Shown here piece after piece: positions 47,405-58,410 of a stretch of DNA of 64,000 nucleotides (its first letter is position 1; each line of letters begins with the position of its first letter). The translations under genes were made by a program, and so were the position numbers. The notes under the pieces were generated by a model. The model had not been told where the DNA came from, ran no database searches, and saw only the letters and a list, made by a program, of their open reading frames with translations. This stretch comes from Ceratotherium simum simum (lineage: Eukaryota; Chordata; Mammalia; Perissodactyla; Rhinocerotidae), in assembly GCF_000283155.1 (NCBI RefSeq), contig NW_004454239.1, positions 7,095,117 to 7,159,116 of the forward strand, read 5' to 3'.

Positions 47405-47850
47405 CCCGTGGCCCATCCCTGTCCCCTCTTCTACGAGTTTTCTCTTCTGTGATCCCCCAATGTACAAGTCAGCTCGCGGCCTCAGGACCGTGGCCCTGGC
47501 TGCTCCCCCCTGGGATGTGCTCCCCAGACCCTCCTGCTCACTCACTGGCCTGTTTCACGTCTTTGCTCGAATGTCATCTCTTAGGCCTGAGTCTGTCCAC
47601 CCCACATAAAGTAGCAGCCCGGCCCAGGCACTCCTCAGATTCCTTATTTACCTTACTTTTCTCTGGAGTCTCACCACCCTCCAAGTGACTAGTTATTTAA
47701 TTTGTTGATTGCCCGCCCCCACTCCCTGGAACGTGAGCTCTCTGAAGGCAGCAGGGCAGTGGGTGTCTCTTTTCTTGACTGCTGGATCTCCAGGGCCTAG
47801 AGAAAGATCTGGCACACCAGAGCCCTCAGAAAATATTCGCTGAATGAATG
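47405..47850 (+). mobile_element. L2 LINE 3' end, about 450 bp
   Basis: A long copy of the L2 3' UTR. The order is 'ctcactggcctgtttcacgtctttgctcgaatgtcatctc', then 'ccttatttaccttacttttc', then 'ccccactccctggaacgtgagctctctgaaggcagcagggcagtg', then 'gctggatctccagggcctag', then 'aaaatattcgctgaatgaatgaa'. Confidence 0.88.
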
Positions 47851-48067
47851 AACACGGGAAGATGTCACTGCTCCCTTGGTCTCCTTTCTCTCACTGTAAA
47901 AGACAATGTCTGTCTGGCCGACAGAACCATTCTGGTCGCAGCCACCACCGACAGAGTTGTCCATGGAGGAGTCCAAGCCGTGCCAGCGAGGTCCTGTCCC
48001 CTGGGAGGGGCTGCTGGAGGAGGTAAGTGCCCAGTGGGGCAGAGCAAGGGGAAAGAGGCTCATGGGG

Positions 48068-48190
48068 CTAGGGACTGTGGCTGTTCTGCTCTCTCCTGTG
48101 CCCCAATCCCCGGAGGAGTGACTGGCACAGGAGAGATGTTCCATAAATACAAATAACGAGTAGAGGAATGAGTCAGTGAATGAGTGACTC
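48068..48190 (+). mobile_element. L2 3' end fragment
   Basis: 'gtgactggcacaggagagatgttccataaatacaaataacgagtagagg' followed by 'gaatgagtcagtgaatgagtgac' matches the L2 terminus. Confidence 0.65.
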
Positions 48191-48527
48191 TGCTGCACAG
48201 CACCTCCTGACTTTGTTTCCCACAAACTCAGTGACCCCTGCACGACTACAAGGGGTGAGGGCTACTGGCTGCACAAGTGGAGGCGAGCCAGTGTAGACCT
48301 GTGCGGGGGCAGACGTGTGCAAGGTCAAGCCCAGATGACAAACCACAGCCCACAGCCTTCCTGCTATCACTTTTCTATGACTAAATTCAAACCAGGCTAT
48401 ACCTCTCTTGCCCATCTGTACAATAAATCCAATGAATTCAGCCAAAGCCAGGAGCGGAAATCGTTGATTAAAAATATATTTGTTTTATTTTTATATTTAT
48501 TTATTATACTATATATGTGTATATATA

Positions 48528-48742
48528 CAGTCACGAGTCTCTTAACTATGGGGATATGTTCTGAGAAACTCAATCTTAGACAATTCCATTGTTGTGTGAA
48601 CATCATAGAGTGTACTTACACAAACCTAGAGGGTATAGCCCACTACATACAGTCCATACTACTACATACTACAGACAGTATGTATAGCATACATAGACGC
48701 AGTCCTTCATTGACCAAAACGTCGTTCTGCAGTGCACAACCA
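48528..48742 (+). mobile_element. Tigger-class (TcMar) MITE
   Basis: 'cagtcacgagtctcttaactatggggatatgttctgagaaactcaatcttagacaattcc', then 'gtgtgaacatcatagagtgtacttacacaaacctagagggtatagccca', and the far end 'cattgaccaaaacgtcgttctgcagtgcac' are the two ends of a well-known Tigger derivative. It has the TA dinucleotide at both borders (48526-48527, 48743-48744). It is internally deleted to 215 bp and carries no transposase. The exact subfamily is uncertain. Confidence 0.85.
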
Positions 48743-49212
48743 TACATACATACACATACCTGATCCTGGTGAGGTGCCTACACTCAGTTTTGTGACGACA
48801 CTGTGGCCTGGCCTGGCCTGAGTTCCTCACAGCATGGCACCATAAGGGTTTCAAGCTGAATGACCTGCTTCCGTGTAACCACCCAGGTCAGAAGAGCTCT
48901 GGATCTACTGAAAACCAGAAGCACCTGTGTAACCTGGACCCTCTTATTGCTATTCAAGCCCACAGCCTTGGGTTTGACTTTTGGCAGCAGTGAAGGGAGC
49001 AGGTCTCTGTTACTAGGACCAACCATCGACACCAGTCATGTCCCCCCTGGGAGGCACCCACAGGCCAGCTCCCCAAGGCAAGGTGTAGCCGAGCAGTGGG
49101 AGGCCAGTGGGAGGCCGTGGGGTTGGGAGTTGCACCTCTAGGCCTTTCTCTGCAGAGGAACCCACTTGAGAGCCTTCCACCTTTCCTCAATGAGTCTCTT
49201 CCTCCAATCTTT

Positions 49213-49452
49213 ATTTTTTTGTGAGGAAGATCGGCCCTGAGCTAACATCTGCCAGTCCTCCTCTTTTTTTGCTGAGGAAGACTGGCCCTGGGCTAACATC
49301 CATGCCCATCTTCCTCCACTTTATATGGGACACCGCCACAGCATGGCCCAACGAGCGGTGCGTTGGTGCACGCCCGGTGATCCGAACTGGCGAACCCTGG
49401 GCCGCCGCAGCAGAGCGCACGCACTCAACCGCTTGCGCCACCGGGCCAGCCC
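49213..49452 (-). mobile_element. ERE tRNA-derived SINE, youngest-looking copy
   Basis: The minus-strand copy has a CpG-rich head (cgcacgcactcaaccgcttgcgccaccgggccagcccc on the plus strand), an intact B-box region (gatccgaactggcgaacc) and two 3' modules. It is bounded by a perfect 17-bp target duplication, CTCTTCCTCCAATCTTT, at 49196-49212 and 49453-49469. The intact duplication and retained CpGs point to a relatively recent insertion. Confidence 0.96.
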
Positions 49453-49469
49453 CTCTTCCTCCAATCTTT

Positions 49470-50449
49470 GTTCACGCTTATCCCACTTCTCTGGCCTTGC
49501 TGCAAATCCACCCTTTCCTGTAGAGAACATCACAAACATTACTAGGGAAAAAAAGCAGCCTTTCCACTTACCTTCTCACTTTGAGAGCAGATAGTGTTTT
49601 TAAGGTTGTTACAGTTCCTAATTTCACCTTTTAATATTGGGAAACAGATAGTGTTGCAGCTAACGGGAAAGGTGGGTTACTCTTGTCTCCCACGGACGCC
49701 AGAACGGCATGAGATGCAAATAATATAGCCACCAGCTGGGAGAAGAAACACTAAAAAAAATCATCCAGAAATAGCTATTCATTTGAAAGCAGTTTGCTCA
49801 GGCAAGAACAGGGATCCTGAAAAGAGAGTGGAGCAGCCGGTCTTGGCAATGGTTGGCCCTGCACCTCAGGGTGGCAGCATCTACCATCATGACCACTGTG
49901 TTAAAAGGTGTCCAGGAGAGGGTGAACCCGGTGTCGGCCAAGGTCAGCGTGGGCTGAAACTTCACAGCTGTGGGCTGGTCTGAGCAGCCATCGTCACTGG
50001 AAAGTCATCTGCTCTTCTCCAAGGAAGCTTGACTCAGACTTCCAAGCGATTGGTCCATGTTTTCCAGGTGACTTTGTTGGGTGTGGCCATTAAGAGTCTT
50101 GACTTCACTCTCTCTGTCCATGGGATACCTAAAAGGGAAACTGGGCAGGCTGTTGGCAAAAGAATGGATTCTGCCATGAGCAGTCTTGGTCTGTGTATGT
50201 GAGAGACCCTCCTCTTGGAGGACTTGGGGGATGGCTGTTTTACTCATGGTGCTGTGTTCCCAAGGTCATGTGACCAATTCTCTTAGTCTCAACAGTTTTG
50301 TGGGTTTTTCCCCGAAGGAGTGGGGTTAGTGTGCAAAGAGTTGGTCATGTTGCCTCCCCTAACCCAGCAGTCCTCCAGTGTGGCTGGACTTGCAGGGAGC
50401 ACTGAGTTCCAGGAACGGGCAGAGGCGCTCTGGGGCAGCAGTACTGGGA
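49470..50449. other. Unique DNA, nothing recognised
   Basis: No repeat or coding homology is recognised. Confidence 0.4.
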
Positions 50450-50645
50450 GTCAGGAGACTGGCACTTAGCCCCCCTTTGCTGCCACTAACTAACAGTGCA
50501 AGTCATGACTGTCTCTTTGAGCTTCAGTTTCTCCATCTGCGAAAACGGGGAAAAGCGCCACAGTCTCAACTCTGTTGACCACTCAGGGCCATGGAGAAGC
50601 TGGAATGAAATCTCCATGTCTGGGAAAGACTTGGGAAATGCTACT
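50450..50645 (+). mobile_element. MIR SINE
   Basis: 'gggagtcaggagactggcacttag', 'ctgccactaactaacagtgcaagtcatgactgtctctttgagcttcagtttctccatctgcgaaaacgggg' is MIR in sense, from its head through the core. Confidence 0.82.
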
Positions 50646-50689
50646 TACATATACGAGGTGCATGGGCCCAAAATCTAAGAGGCCCCCGA

Positions 50690-51060
50690 TGTTCTGTTCC
50701 TCTCCCATCGTGGGCTCTTTGTCTATGCGGGCCCCTCTCCTTGGAACATGCATCCCCTAATCTTTGCATGGCTGGCTCCTTCTCATCACCCAGGACTCCC
50801 TCCAGTGTCACCTCCTCAGAGAGGCCTCCCTGACCCTTGCAGTATATGAAACTGACCTCTCTATGTTGCTCTCTAGTCCTTCATCATCATTTCTGTACCA
50901 CTTATCATAAGCTGCACTCATATTTGTTTTTGTTTCTTGTCAATGTTCCCAAATAGAATGTAAGGCCCACGAGGGCTGCCATCTTGGCTGCTTTGTCGGT
51001 GACCATCTCCCACCTCTCTGGAACAATTCAATATACGCCGAATAAATGAACAAATGACCA
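50690..51060 (+). mobile_element. L2 LINE 3' end, about 370 bp
   Basis: 'ttggaacatgcatcccctaatctttgcatggctggctccttctcatcacccaggactc' then 'gtcacctcctcagagaggcctccctgac', 'accacttatcataagctgcactcat', 'gaatgtaaggcccacgagggctg' and the tail 'gaataaatgaacaaatga'. This is one of the best-preserved L2 copies in the window. Confidence 0.92.
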
Positions 51061-52719
51061 CACTCGTTCCCTGTCACAGAATCTTCTCCTTCCAGAAGGT
51101 TTGGAAAAATGCTGTCTCTTCATTCCCCAGAACAGAGCTGTTGGAGTGGAGGGTGAGGTTCAGGGGTGGAGGTCATGGGAACCCCAGAGTCCCCTTCACA
51201 CAGCACAAGATCTGCCCCCTCTACCTCCTTCCCCATATCCCAGCTCTGTTCCCCCTTTGTGCTTCTTCCTCCCACCTCACAGCCTGCTCTTAGGACAGGG
51301 GCCTAGCACCTTCACATGAGTGACAGTCCTGGAGTTCTCTCTCCCAGGGGTGGGCCCCGTGAGTCTGCCCTCCCAGTGCAGGATGCATACCTGGGTCCCC
51401 TGCAGAGAAGAGCAGCCTCAGGAAGCAGGAGGGAGATTTTGTTTTCCAGAAAAGGGCTCTTCTCAGCATTTTTGGCAAGTGGTACCTGGTTCTAGCCAGA
51501 GATGACTATATAAGTCCGAATGCATAGCCCATTTGATACAGAGCTGCATTCAACTAAGAAGCCTTCCTCTTCCCCATGCTTCTGAAGTGGCCAGGCCCTC
51601 GGCAGGGATAAGGGAGTGGTCACCCAAAGCTGCAGGGTCAAGCCACAGGAACACTTCCCCTGCTTGGCTAAAGATCCCTAAGAGAGAGAGGTTGCCTAGG
51701 GCTGCACTAGATGCCACATGATGGCCAGGTACAGGGACCTGCTTGGACACCTGGAAACAGCACCCACCTTTGTCTCTGGTTCAACAACCAAGAGCAAGTC
51801 CTTCCCCTAATCTGCATCTCATAGATGACCCGTAAGATACTTGTAGCTCTGAGAGTCTTGGAATCTTTAATTTCATTATGGAGGAACCAATTTAGGCCTC
51901 AATGAGCTCTAAAAAGAAAGCAGCCGGCCTAAGGGGCACCAGAGATGCTGTGAGGGAGACTTGTACATCTGATGAGATGGGCCTGAGATTTGGATGAAGC
52001 CAGATACTTAGATCACACCGGCCAAAGAGCATGGAGAAGGTAAGCATGGAAGGAAGGAGAGAGTGTGGGGCCAGCACCAACAAGGTGGCATGGACCTGAG
52101 GGAGTCCTCACAAGTTGCCTTGTATCCTTTGTTCATGATCCTCACTGAAGAAGGATTTGGCCATCTCAACCCTTGGCCTGTGGGTCAGATGCAGCTTCCT
52201 TGCATTTCTTCTTTGGGGAGCTCCCAACTTTTGACCTCATCAAAGCCCGCAGCAGACACACAAAGGCATGCCACCCTCAGCTTGTTGGTCACTGCTAAGC
52301 TTCAGAGACCTCCCGGGCCCCCAATAGAATTGAACTCAACTCTTCTGGGGCCACAGGTTGAACCAGACTCCTGAGAGACGCAGCCCCAGCCCACTGATGC
52401 CCCCCTCCTCTCTAGGAGTGACTCTTTTCTTAGAAGAGTACCTACTGCGCTCCTTAAAAAGGGGAAATGTGCTAAGATGTGAAAAGGCTAGAAACAAAAA
52501 AATGCAAAAGTGACTTTAAAAGGAGCCTGACTGCAAACAAGCCTGCTGGTGTCGACACGGAGGCAGTTAGGAGCTCTGTGGGCCCAGCGTGAGGCCCACT
52601 TGTCTTCTTTTGAGGAGTGGGGGGACAGCTGACCGCTTGTCCACGGGATGTGTTTTGATAACTCCCAGAAATGAGAGGGTGTTTTATGGGAGGGTAATTG
52701 GGCATAATTCCCCCCATGA
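51061..52719. other. Unique DNA, nothing recognised
   Basis: There is a possible MIR-like trace at 51795-51885, too weak to call. There is no exon-like frame. Confidence 0.4.
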
Positions 52720-53095
52720 CTTAGAGTCAACAGGCAGCCTCTGCAGCTGGCCCTTATTTGGTACCATCAGCAGCAAACGCTATTTTCATGGCCAATTTAT
52801 TAAGGACTCCATGTTTTTGAGGAAACGTCACCAACACAAAAAGGGGTATATTTATTGATATGTTTAAAATACAGGTTTTTAATTCGGTTCCTTAGCCCTT
52901 AAAAACAAAGTAAAGAGATAGACAGATACAATTATGTTCTGACTAGTTTCCGCCAGCCTGCCCAATGGGAACGTTTGTATATAGTTCTCAGTGGCACTGA
53001 AATCTGCTTAGGAAAGCAACAAGTCCTTTGTTCTGTTGACAACAGTTATTACAATTAATTCATTTTGTGATTGGTACTTGCCCTGAGTGACAAGG
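52720..53095. promoter_or_regulatory. Candidate conserved noncoding element
   Basis: Repeat-free, AT-rich, ending with a cluster of cores: CCTTTGTTC (HMG type, about 53025-53033), the palindrome CTGTTG-a-CAACAG (53033-53045) and CAATTAATT (53052-53060). This resembles a developmental enhancer. Conservation is not tested. Confidence 0.35.
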
Positions 53096-53487
53096 TGTTA
53101 TTTTACCTCAGCAAAAGTTAAAGTGGTAATACCCACATGCGCGACAACACACAGGCTTGCCATCACTCATGGCAGAGAGGGAAGGGCGGACTTCCGGCTG
53201 TCTGCTCAGCCACCACACTCCCCTCGCCCCACACGCTACTTTGACTTGGGAGGGAGGAATGTGCTGGGTTGCTCTGCTGGAAGTCTCTGCCTCCCAACCC
53301 CCCATGTTTCTTACAAAGATTTTCACAAAAGAGTGAGGTCCAAAGGTGACAGGACTTGGATGGAGGGTGTCCGGGGAGTGAGGTGAATGTCACAACATGA
53401 CCTGGGTGGTAAACCTTGTCACTTGACTTGTCACCATTTATCTCGCTTGGAATTTCACGTGAAGGCCTGGTTCTCCTTCCTGTACTC
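53096..53487. other. Unique DNA, nothing recognised
   Basis: No homology is recognised. Confidence 0.4.
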
Positions 53488-53692
53488 CAGGATTTCTCAA
53501 CCCTGGCACTATTGACATTTTGGGTTGGATAATTCTTTGCGAGCTTGTCCTATGCCTTGTAGGGTGTTTAGCAGCATCCCTGGCCTCCACCCACTAGATG
53601 CCAGTAGTACCCACCCAGTGTCTCCAGACACTGCCAACTGTCCCCTGGGAAGAAAATCATGCCTCTACACTGAAAACCACTGCTCTATACAG
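53488..53692 (-). mobile_element. MER20-like hAT-Charlie MITE
   Basis: Full-length copy in reverse orientation to that at 12131. It runs from 'caggatttctcaaccctggcac' through 'attgacattttgggttggataattctttg', 'gggtgtttagcagcatccctggcctccacccactagatgcc', 'gtctccagacactgccaactgtcccctggg' to 'aaaaccactg'. The putative 8-bp flanks agree at only 5 of 8 positions, so the target duplication is eroded. Confidence 0.85.
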
Positions 53693-54545
53693 CACCCCAG
53701 ACTATTCATTGTGTAGGAGATAGAAAGTTCAAGAACCCTCCTCTGACTTATCCTGTCTCAAGCTCTCTGAACCCACCTGACCCAGAGGCAGGTCGAGGCA
53801 CAGGAGGATGCTGGACCTTCTGTACCGTGAAGAGGGTGTGGGCCAAAGAGAGTGGTGAAACAGAGGGACTCAAGACCCGGGCACAGTGTGGCCGCAGAGC
53901 CCATTCCAAAGGATGTTTCTCCCAAGGAGCCCAGACTTCCCTTCAGCTGGGATGATCAGGAAAAGACATTTTCTGGTTATAGAGCCTTCCACCCTCATCA
54001 GGGTCTTCAAAAATTTATAATAAATACCTCAACACAAAAATATGTTGAACTTAACTTGTCTCCACCCATTACTGTGAATTTCAATAATTACACACCAAGC
54101 TACGAAAAATTCTGGTTAATTGAGTGCTCTGGCTGCTGGGCTTCTGGACAAGTAGAACCTCCCCTTTGCTCCTTTACTCCTATTGGTTAGTAATCTGGCT
54201 CTCGACTTCACTTTCCTATGTAGACACGTGGAGGAAGGGGTGCAGGTCTGGGACAAGGCCACCCTGGTGCTGGCTGAGATTGTCTTAGGGAGGACCTGAA
54301 CATGTTTTCCAGGGGAGCAAAGAGTGGAGGCCTCAGGGAGCAGAGCTGTAAGGGATCAGTCTCCTGTGACCTGCTCATCCAGCACCTCCTCCTTTAGAGC
54401 CATCAGGCTGGGGTTCTGTAGCAGAGACATACAAGGACAAAGTGCTAAATCCTCGGCTGTTTACCCCGGGTCCCAACACGTCAGGACCAAGGGCCTGTCC
54501 TCTCAGCTGTCCCCGAGCATGGCTGGATGCTGCCAGGGTCCCCAG
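53693..54545. other. Unique DNA, nothing recognised
   Basis: A 112-codon plus frame (53852-54190) spans an AT-rich patch and has no recognisable domain. Confidence 0.4.
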
Positions 54546-55290
54546 CCAGCCAACATCCTTTTCAATATGAATGACTCAGCAGAGCTGAACTTGCTGTATG
54601 TCTGCGTTGGAAAGCCATTGACGGGGAGCCGTGGCAACTCTCCCAATTTTTTTTATTAGTAGTATTTATCACCTTCTCAAAATCAATTGCATATTTTAAA
54701 TTAAAACAAATGACTATTTCTAGACTAATCAATACTTGCATCTTTGCCTTTTAAAAAGTAAAAAGTTTAATGTAAAGAAATCCTTATCTTTGCTCCCATC
54801 AATCCAATTTTAATATAATTCAATATTTAATAAATATAATCCTCTTTGTCTGTGCAAAACAACATCATAAAAAATGCAAAAGATTTCATGGTATCCAAGA
54901 CTCTGTGAGGTGGAAAATGTCACCTCTTCCCTGTAAACTCCGGGCCCCTCAAGGCCTCTCTCCCCTCCTTCCAGGCTCAGAAGCCGTTTATTCCTATTAA
55001 GTCTAAAGAAAAGGGTTTATATATTTAATGATTCTAAAACCAAAATGCTACCTACTATCTGCACAATTGCCATTTTATCTCTTTAAACTTCTCTGGCTTG
55101 ACGTTTTTAAAAGGGCAAAAGCAGAAAACCCTTATATAATACCTAATTTGTACATCTGTGGTTTCCCTCTGACTGGCACAGACACCATATGTTTTTAATT
55201 ATCATAATAGCCCTAAAGAACCTGTTCGGTGGGAAACACATATGATCCTTTTATTACTGGTTTGTAATTTAAACAGTTCTAACAGAAAAG
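54546..55290. other. AT-rich repeat-free block, possible conserved noncoding DNA
   Basis: It holds TTTAAATTAAA, AATTATCATAAT and AATATTTAATAAATAT-like strings and a T-run at 54648-54655. No transposon is recognised; regulatory status is a guess from composition. Confidence 0.25.
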
Positions 55291-55784
55291 GTCTGGCTAT
55301 AGGGGAGTGACAGGCTCAAAGGCCTCGGATCGCAGGCCTCGACCTCTGGAAGCTCAAGTTCAGATCCCACCCACCGAGGCAGGCCCTCCTTCCCCAGGCC
55401 TGACAGAGGTAATTGGTCACATGTGAAGCGGCTCTCTGGGACCTTTAAAGACATCATCTGTGATCTCCAGCGATGCCGGAGTTTGGTCAGAGCCTGACGC
55501 AGTGAGAATAAGGTTGATAAATATTATCCTAGTCCGACCTCTGCTGCTTTCGCAGCTGGGAGCCTGGCCTGTGGCAGCCCCAGCCAGGAGGTCCCGCTGG
55601 TGCCCGGGGCCACCCACTCTCCACTCCCCCCACCTGGACCCCAGGGAACAATTGCAAGGTGAGGGGTCAGGTTTCCCTGAGGCCCCCTCGCTTGGGGGAA
55701 GCAGGGAGAGGATAGTTTTTTCCCTGAGGCTGGGAAGTGACTGAATAAATATAGTCAGTCCTAAGAATAATTGATTCCCAGACC
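55291..55784. other. Unique DNA, nothing recognised
   Basis: A short AT-rich segment at 55505-55535 (gaataaggttgataaatattatcc) lies in GC-rich surroundings. Nothing else is recognised. Confidence 0.4.
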
Positions 55785-55890
55785 AGGAGATGGAAGGAAT
55801 CTTGGGATGATCCGGTGCGGTTTTGTCATTTGTGGAAAGATGAGGACACCGAGGGGATGGGAAGAAGCTGCTTGGGGTCACAGGCAAGTT
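55785..55890 (-). mobile_element. Possible MIR fragment (antisense)
   Basis: 'tgtggaaagatgaggacaccgaggggatgggaagaagctgcttggggtcacaggc' resembles the reverse-complement MIR core, diverged. Confidence 0.5.
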
Positions 55891-56169
55891 CTAGGTCACT
55901 GGGTCACACGGAGCACCCCTGAGCCCACCAGTGCCCCGTCCTGCCTGTTCTGATGACAAGCCGCAGGTTCTGTCTGTGACGGGAAGATCAGCGTGCCACT
56001 GCGCCATCCTCTCTGGGCTCAGAGCTACAAGTCGGCAGGAGCGGGCTCTCGTCATTTCTTTGTTGCTTGGTTTGTTCGTGTGTGAGCATCTCAAGCAGGA
56101 GTAAAGGCTCGGGGAAGCACCCCAGGGTGAGGAACAGAGTGGTTGCACTCAGGGACCTCCACGGCCTGG

Positions 56170-56345
56170 CCGTGCACCTCTGTCCCTGCTGAGTCACCTT
56201 GGGTAGGGGAAGCAGCTTCTCTGGGCCTCCATTTCCTCACATGTAAAGTGGGAAGAATAACAACTACATCCACCGCAGGGGATTGTTATGATGATTGAAT
56301 GAAGGGCTGTCATTTGTATTATCATCTATAAGGTACTTAGGACAG
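56170..56345 (+). mobile_element. MIR SINE
   Basis: 'gagtcaccttgggtaggggaagcagcttctctgggcctccatttcctcacatgtaaagtgggaagaataacaac' then 'ggggattgttatgatgattgaatgaagggctgtcatttg' and 'aggtacttaggacagg' follow MIR in sense. Confidence 0.85.
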
Positions 56346-57479
56346 GAGTCAGCCCGGGCACATCGTACTTATCTAAAAATAAACCTGGAGACGGAGGGAT
56401 AGCTCAGTAGACCAGATCCTGCTGCTAAAGACAACGGGTCATTCCTTGGGCCCGGGGAGATCATGGGGAAAAGAGTCATCTTCCTTAAACACAAGAGCCA
56501 ACACGCCGTGTTTGGAATGGGACGAAAACCCCAGGTGATAGCTGATTTCCGGGAAACTTCTCTCAGGCATCAGGGAGCGGGCAGGGTTGTGAGTGGTGTC
56601 CCCCTGACTTCCCTAGGCTGTCCGAACGGCAGGCCCGACTCCACTGAGTTGCCCTAAAAGCGTTTCTCTTCGCTACTCCTGGTTGGTTTTAGCATCCAAA
56701 TGTGACTCTGGTATTTTATTACTTTGATTTTTGTTGGTCACAGCCTGCTACTGGAAATGCGATATATGATAAAAGCGGTACCATGTAGCAGGTAATACTA
56801 CTGCTGCTGTCTAGTGAGCACGCGCCCTCTGCCAGGCTCAGTACGGGACACGTGTGTCTCAGTAAGTTCCTCTCTCTGATGCTGCAGGACTGTCGTCCCT
56901 GTGCCCCAGGGACAGCTGACTAGGCCGAGGTCCAGAGAGGCCCCTCTGATGGGATGCTCATGACTTGAGGAGCTGGAAGGCTTTTCCATTGAGTAGAAAA
57001 AAACCTTGAGCAAGTTGCCTGACATCTGTTGGCCTCAGTCTCTTCATTCATGAGACGGGTTCTGCTGACCAGTGAGTCTGTCTATGCAGAAGTGCTGGGA
57101 ACCAGAAAGGGCTGAAGAAGGACCGTTGGCTTTGGGGGCTTCACATGAAGACGGGCAACACTGGGGTGGCCCACCCGCCTGGAGGGCGAGGCTGGGAGCA
57201 AGACTGTAAGAGGGACACACTTCCCACTCCACCCCACCTTCCCTCCTTCGGGACGAGCTCTGTCCCTGGGTCAGCAGGTGCGTCAGGCATTCACTGGGCC
57301 AACTCCACCCTTGGAGGAGGAAGGAGGGAGTCACAGGGCCACATCCGGCGCCCTGAGTGACCGCAGAAGACCGAGAGGAAGACTTCTCCTAAGTTAAAAA
57401 GGCGGGGGCTACCCACCCCCGAGGGGCTGCTCTTTCCTTTTGGCAAGAAGAGAGCCAGAGGGCCACCCTCATTTGAGAT
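56346..57479. other. Mostly unique DNA with weak MIR traces
   Basis: Two MIR-like traces occur: 56815-56945 (antisense; 'ctgccaggctcagtacggg' and 'gactaggccgaggtccagagagg') and 57000-57060 (sense; 'ttgagcaagttgcctgacatctgttggcctcagtctcttcattc'). The remainder has no recognised homology. Confidence 0.45.
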
Positions 57480-57930
57480 GTCAGTGGTGACCTCTTGACT
57501 CAACAAACAGCAAGTGCATTTTAATCAGAGCGCGTCCTTCCTACCCACCAGACAGGGCAATTGCACTGACCCGCCCCTCAAGGAAACAAGACCTTCTTAA
57601 TCACAGGCTGCCTCGCGGGGCCACCAGGCAGACCAAAGGCCACGCCTGGCCCCGCAGCCAGCAGTGACCTCCCTGCCCGCCTGCCCAGTGCCCACCCAGC
57701 TCCAGCCCAGCCAGGCCTGGGCTGGGATGAAGGCGCCTCTGAATTTCCAATCCTGGGAATAATAACTCACATTACTTTGACTCCATCTGCACCCAGCAAA
57801 GGCAGAGCAGGGAAGGGAGCATAAAACACGAAGTTCCCACAGACAACATCTGTCTTAGTGCAAACAATGGACCATTATCTTGTAAATAATTCTGATTAAG
57901 CTGCAGCATTTCCTCCTGTAACTGGTGGTG
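57480..57930. promoter_or_regulatory. Candidate conserved noncoding element
   Basis: Repeat-free sequence with AT-rich and GC-rich parts. Near its end, CAAACAATGGACCATTATC (57861-57879) holds an AATGG-a-CCATT palindrome built on a SOX-type ACAATGG core, followed by TAAATAATTCTGATTAAG (57893-57901 region). Regulatory function is inferred only. Confidence 0.3.
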
Positions 57931-58135
57931 GGGAGCAGGGGAGGAGGATGCTCTGGAAAGCAGGGCCCGGGGACCAGGTGCTGCACTGATGGGTCTCCCC
58001 GGCCCCCACCACCCCCTCAGCATTCTCTCAGAGCCAGTGGGCACCCCTACCCTGCCAGCCCCCAGCGGTGGAGGCCCTCAGATCAGCACAGGGCCACCTC
58101 CAAACCCAGGCAGCTTCCCAAAGGTTCCTCTGGGC
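57931..58135. other. GC-rich unique DNA
   Basis: Nothing is recognised. It leads into the pyrimidine-rich tract. Confidence 0.4.
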
Positions 58136-58410
58136 CTCCACCCTCTCCTTTCTCCTTTTCCTCACTCCCTTCCCTCCAAGCTTCCCTCTCCTCCCGACGC
58201 CATCTCTATCATTTTTCCTTTACTATGTTTGTACTCTCCCCTTAACTCCTCTTAACTTCTCCTTTTCTGCCATTTTACTTGCCGGGTCTCCAATTTCTCC
58301 TTTTCATGGTTTTCCCCCATCCTCCTCCTGACCTGTGCCTCCACTTCTCTGCCGCTCTCATTTTTGCTCCCAGTCCCTCTGTGGCTCTCTCCCCTCCCTT
58401 CTCCACAACC
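58136..58410. repeat. Pyrimidine-rich (CT-biased) tract
   Basis: About 275 bp in which C and T dominate the plus strand (for example ctctcctttctccttttcc), with only scattered purines. It is low-complexity DNA; open frames over it are compositional artefacts. Confidence 0.75.
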
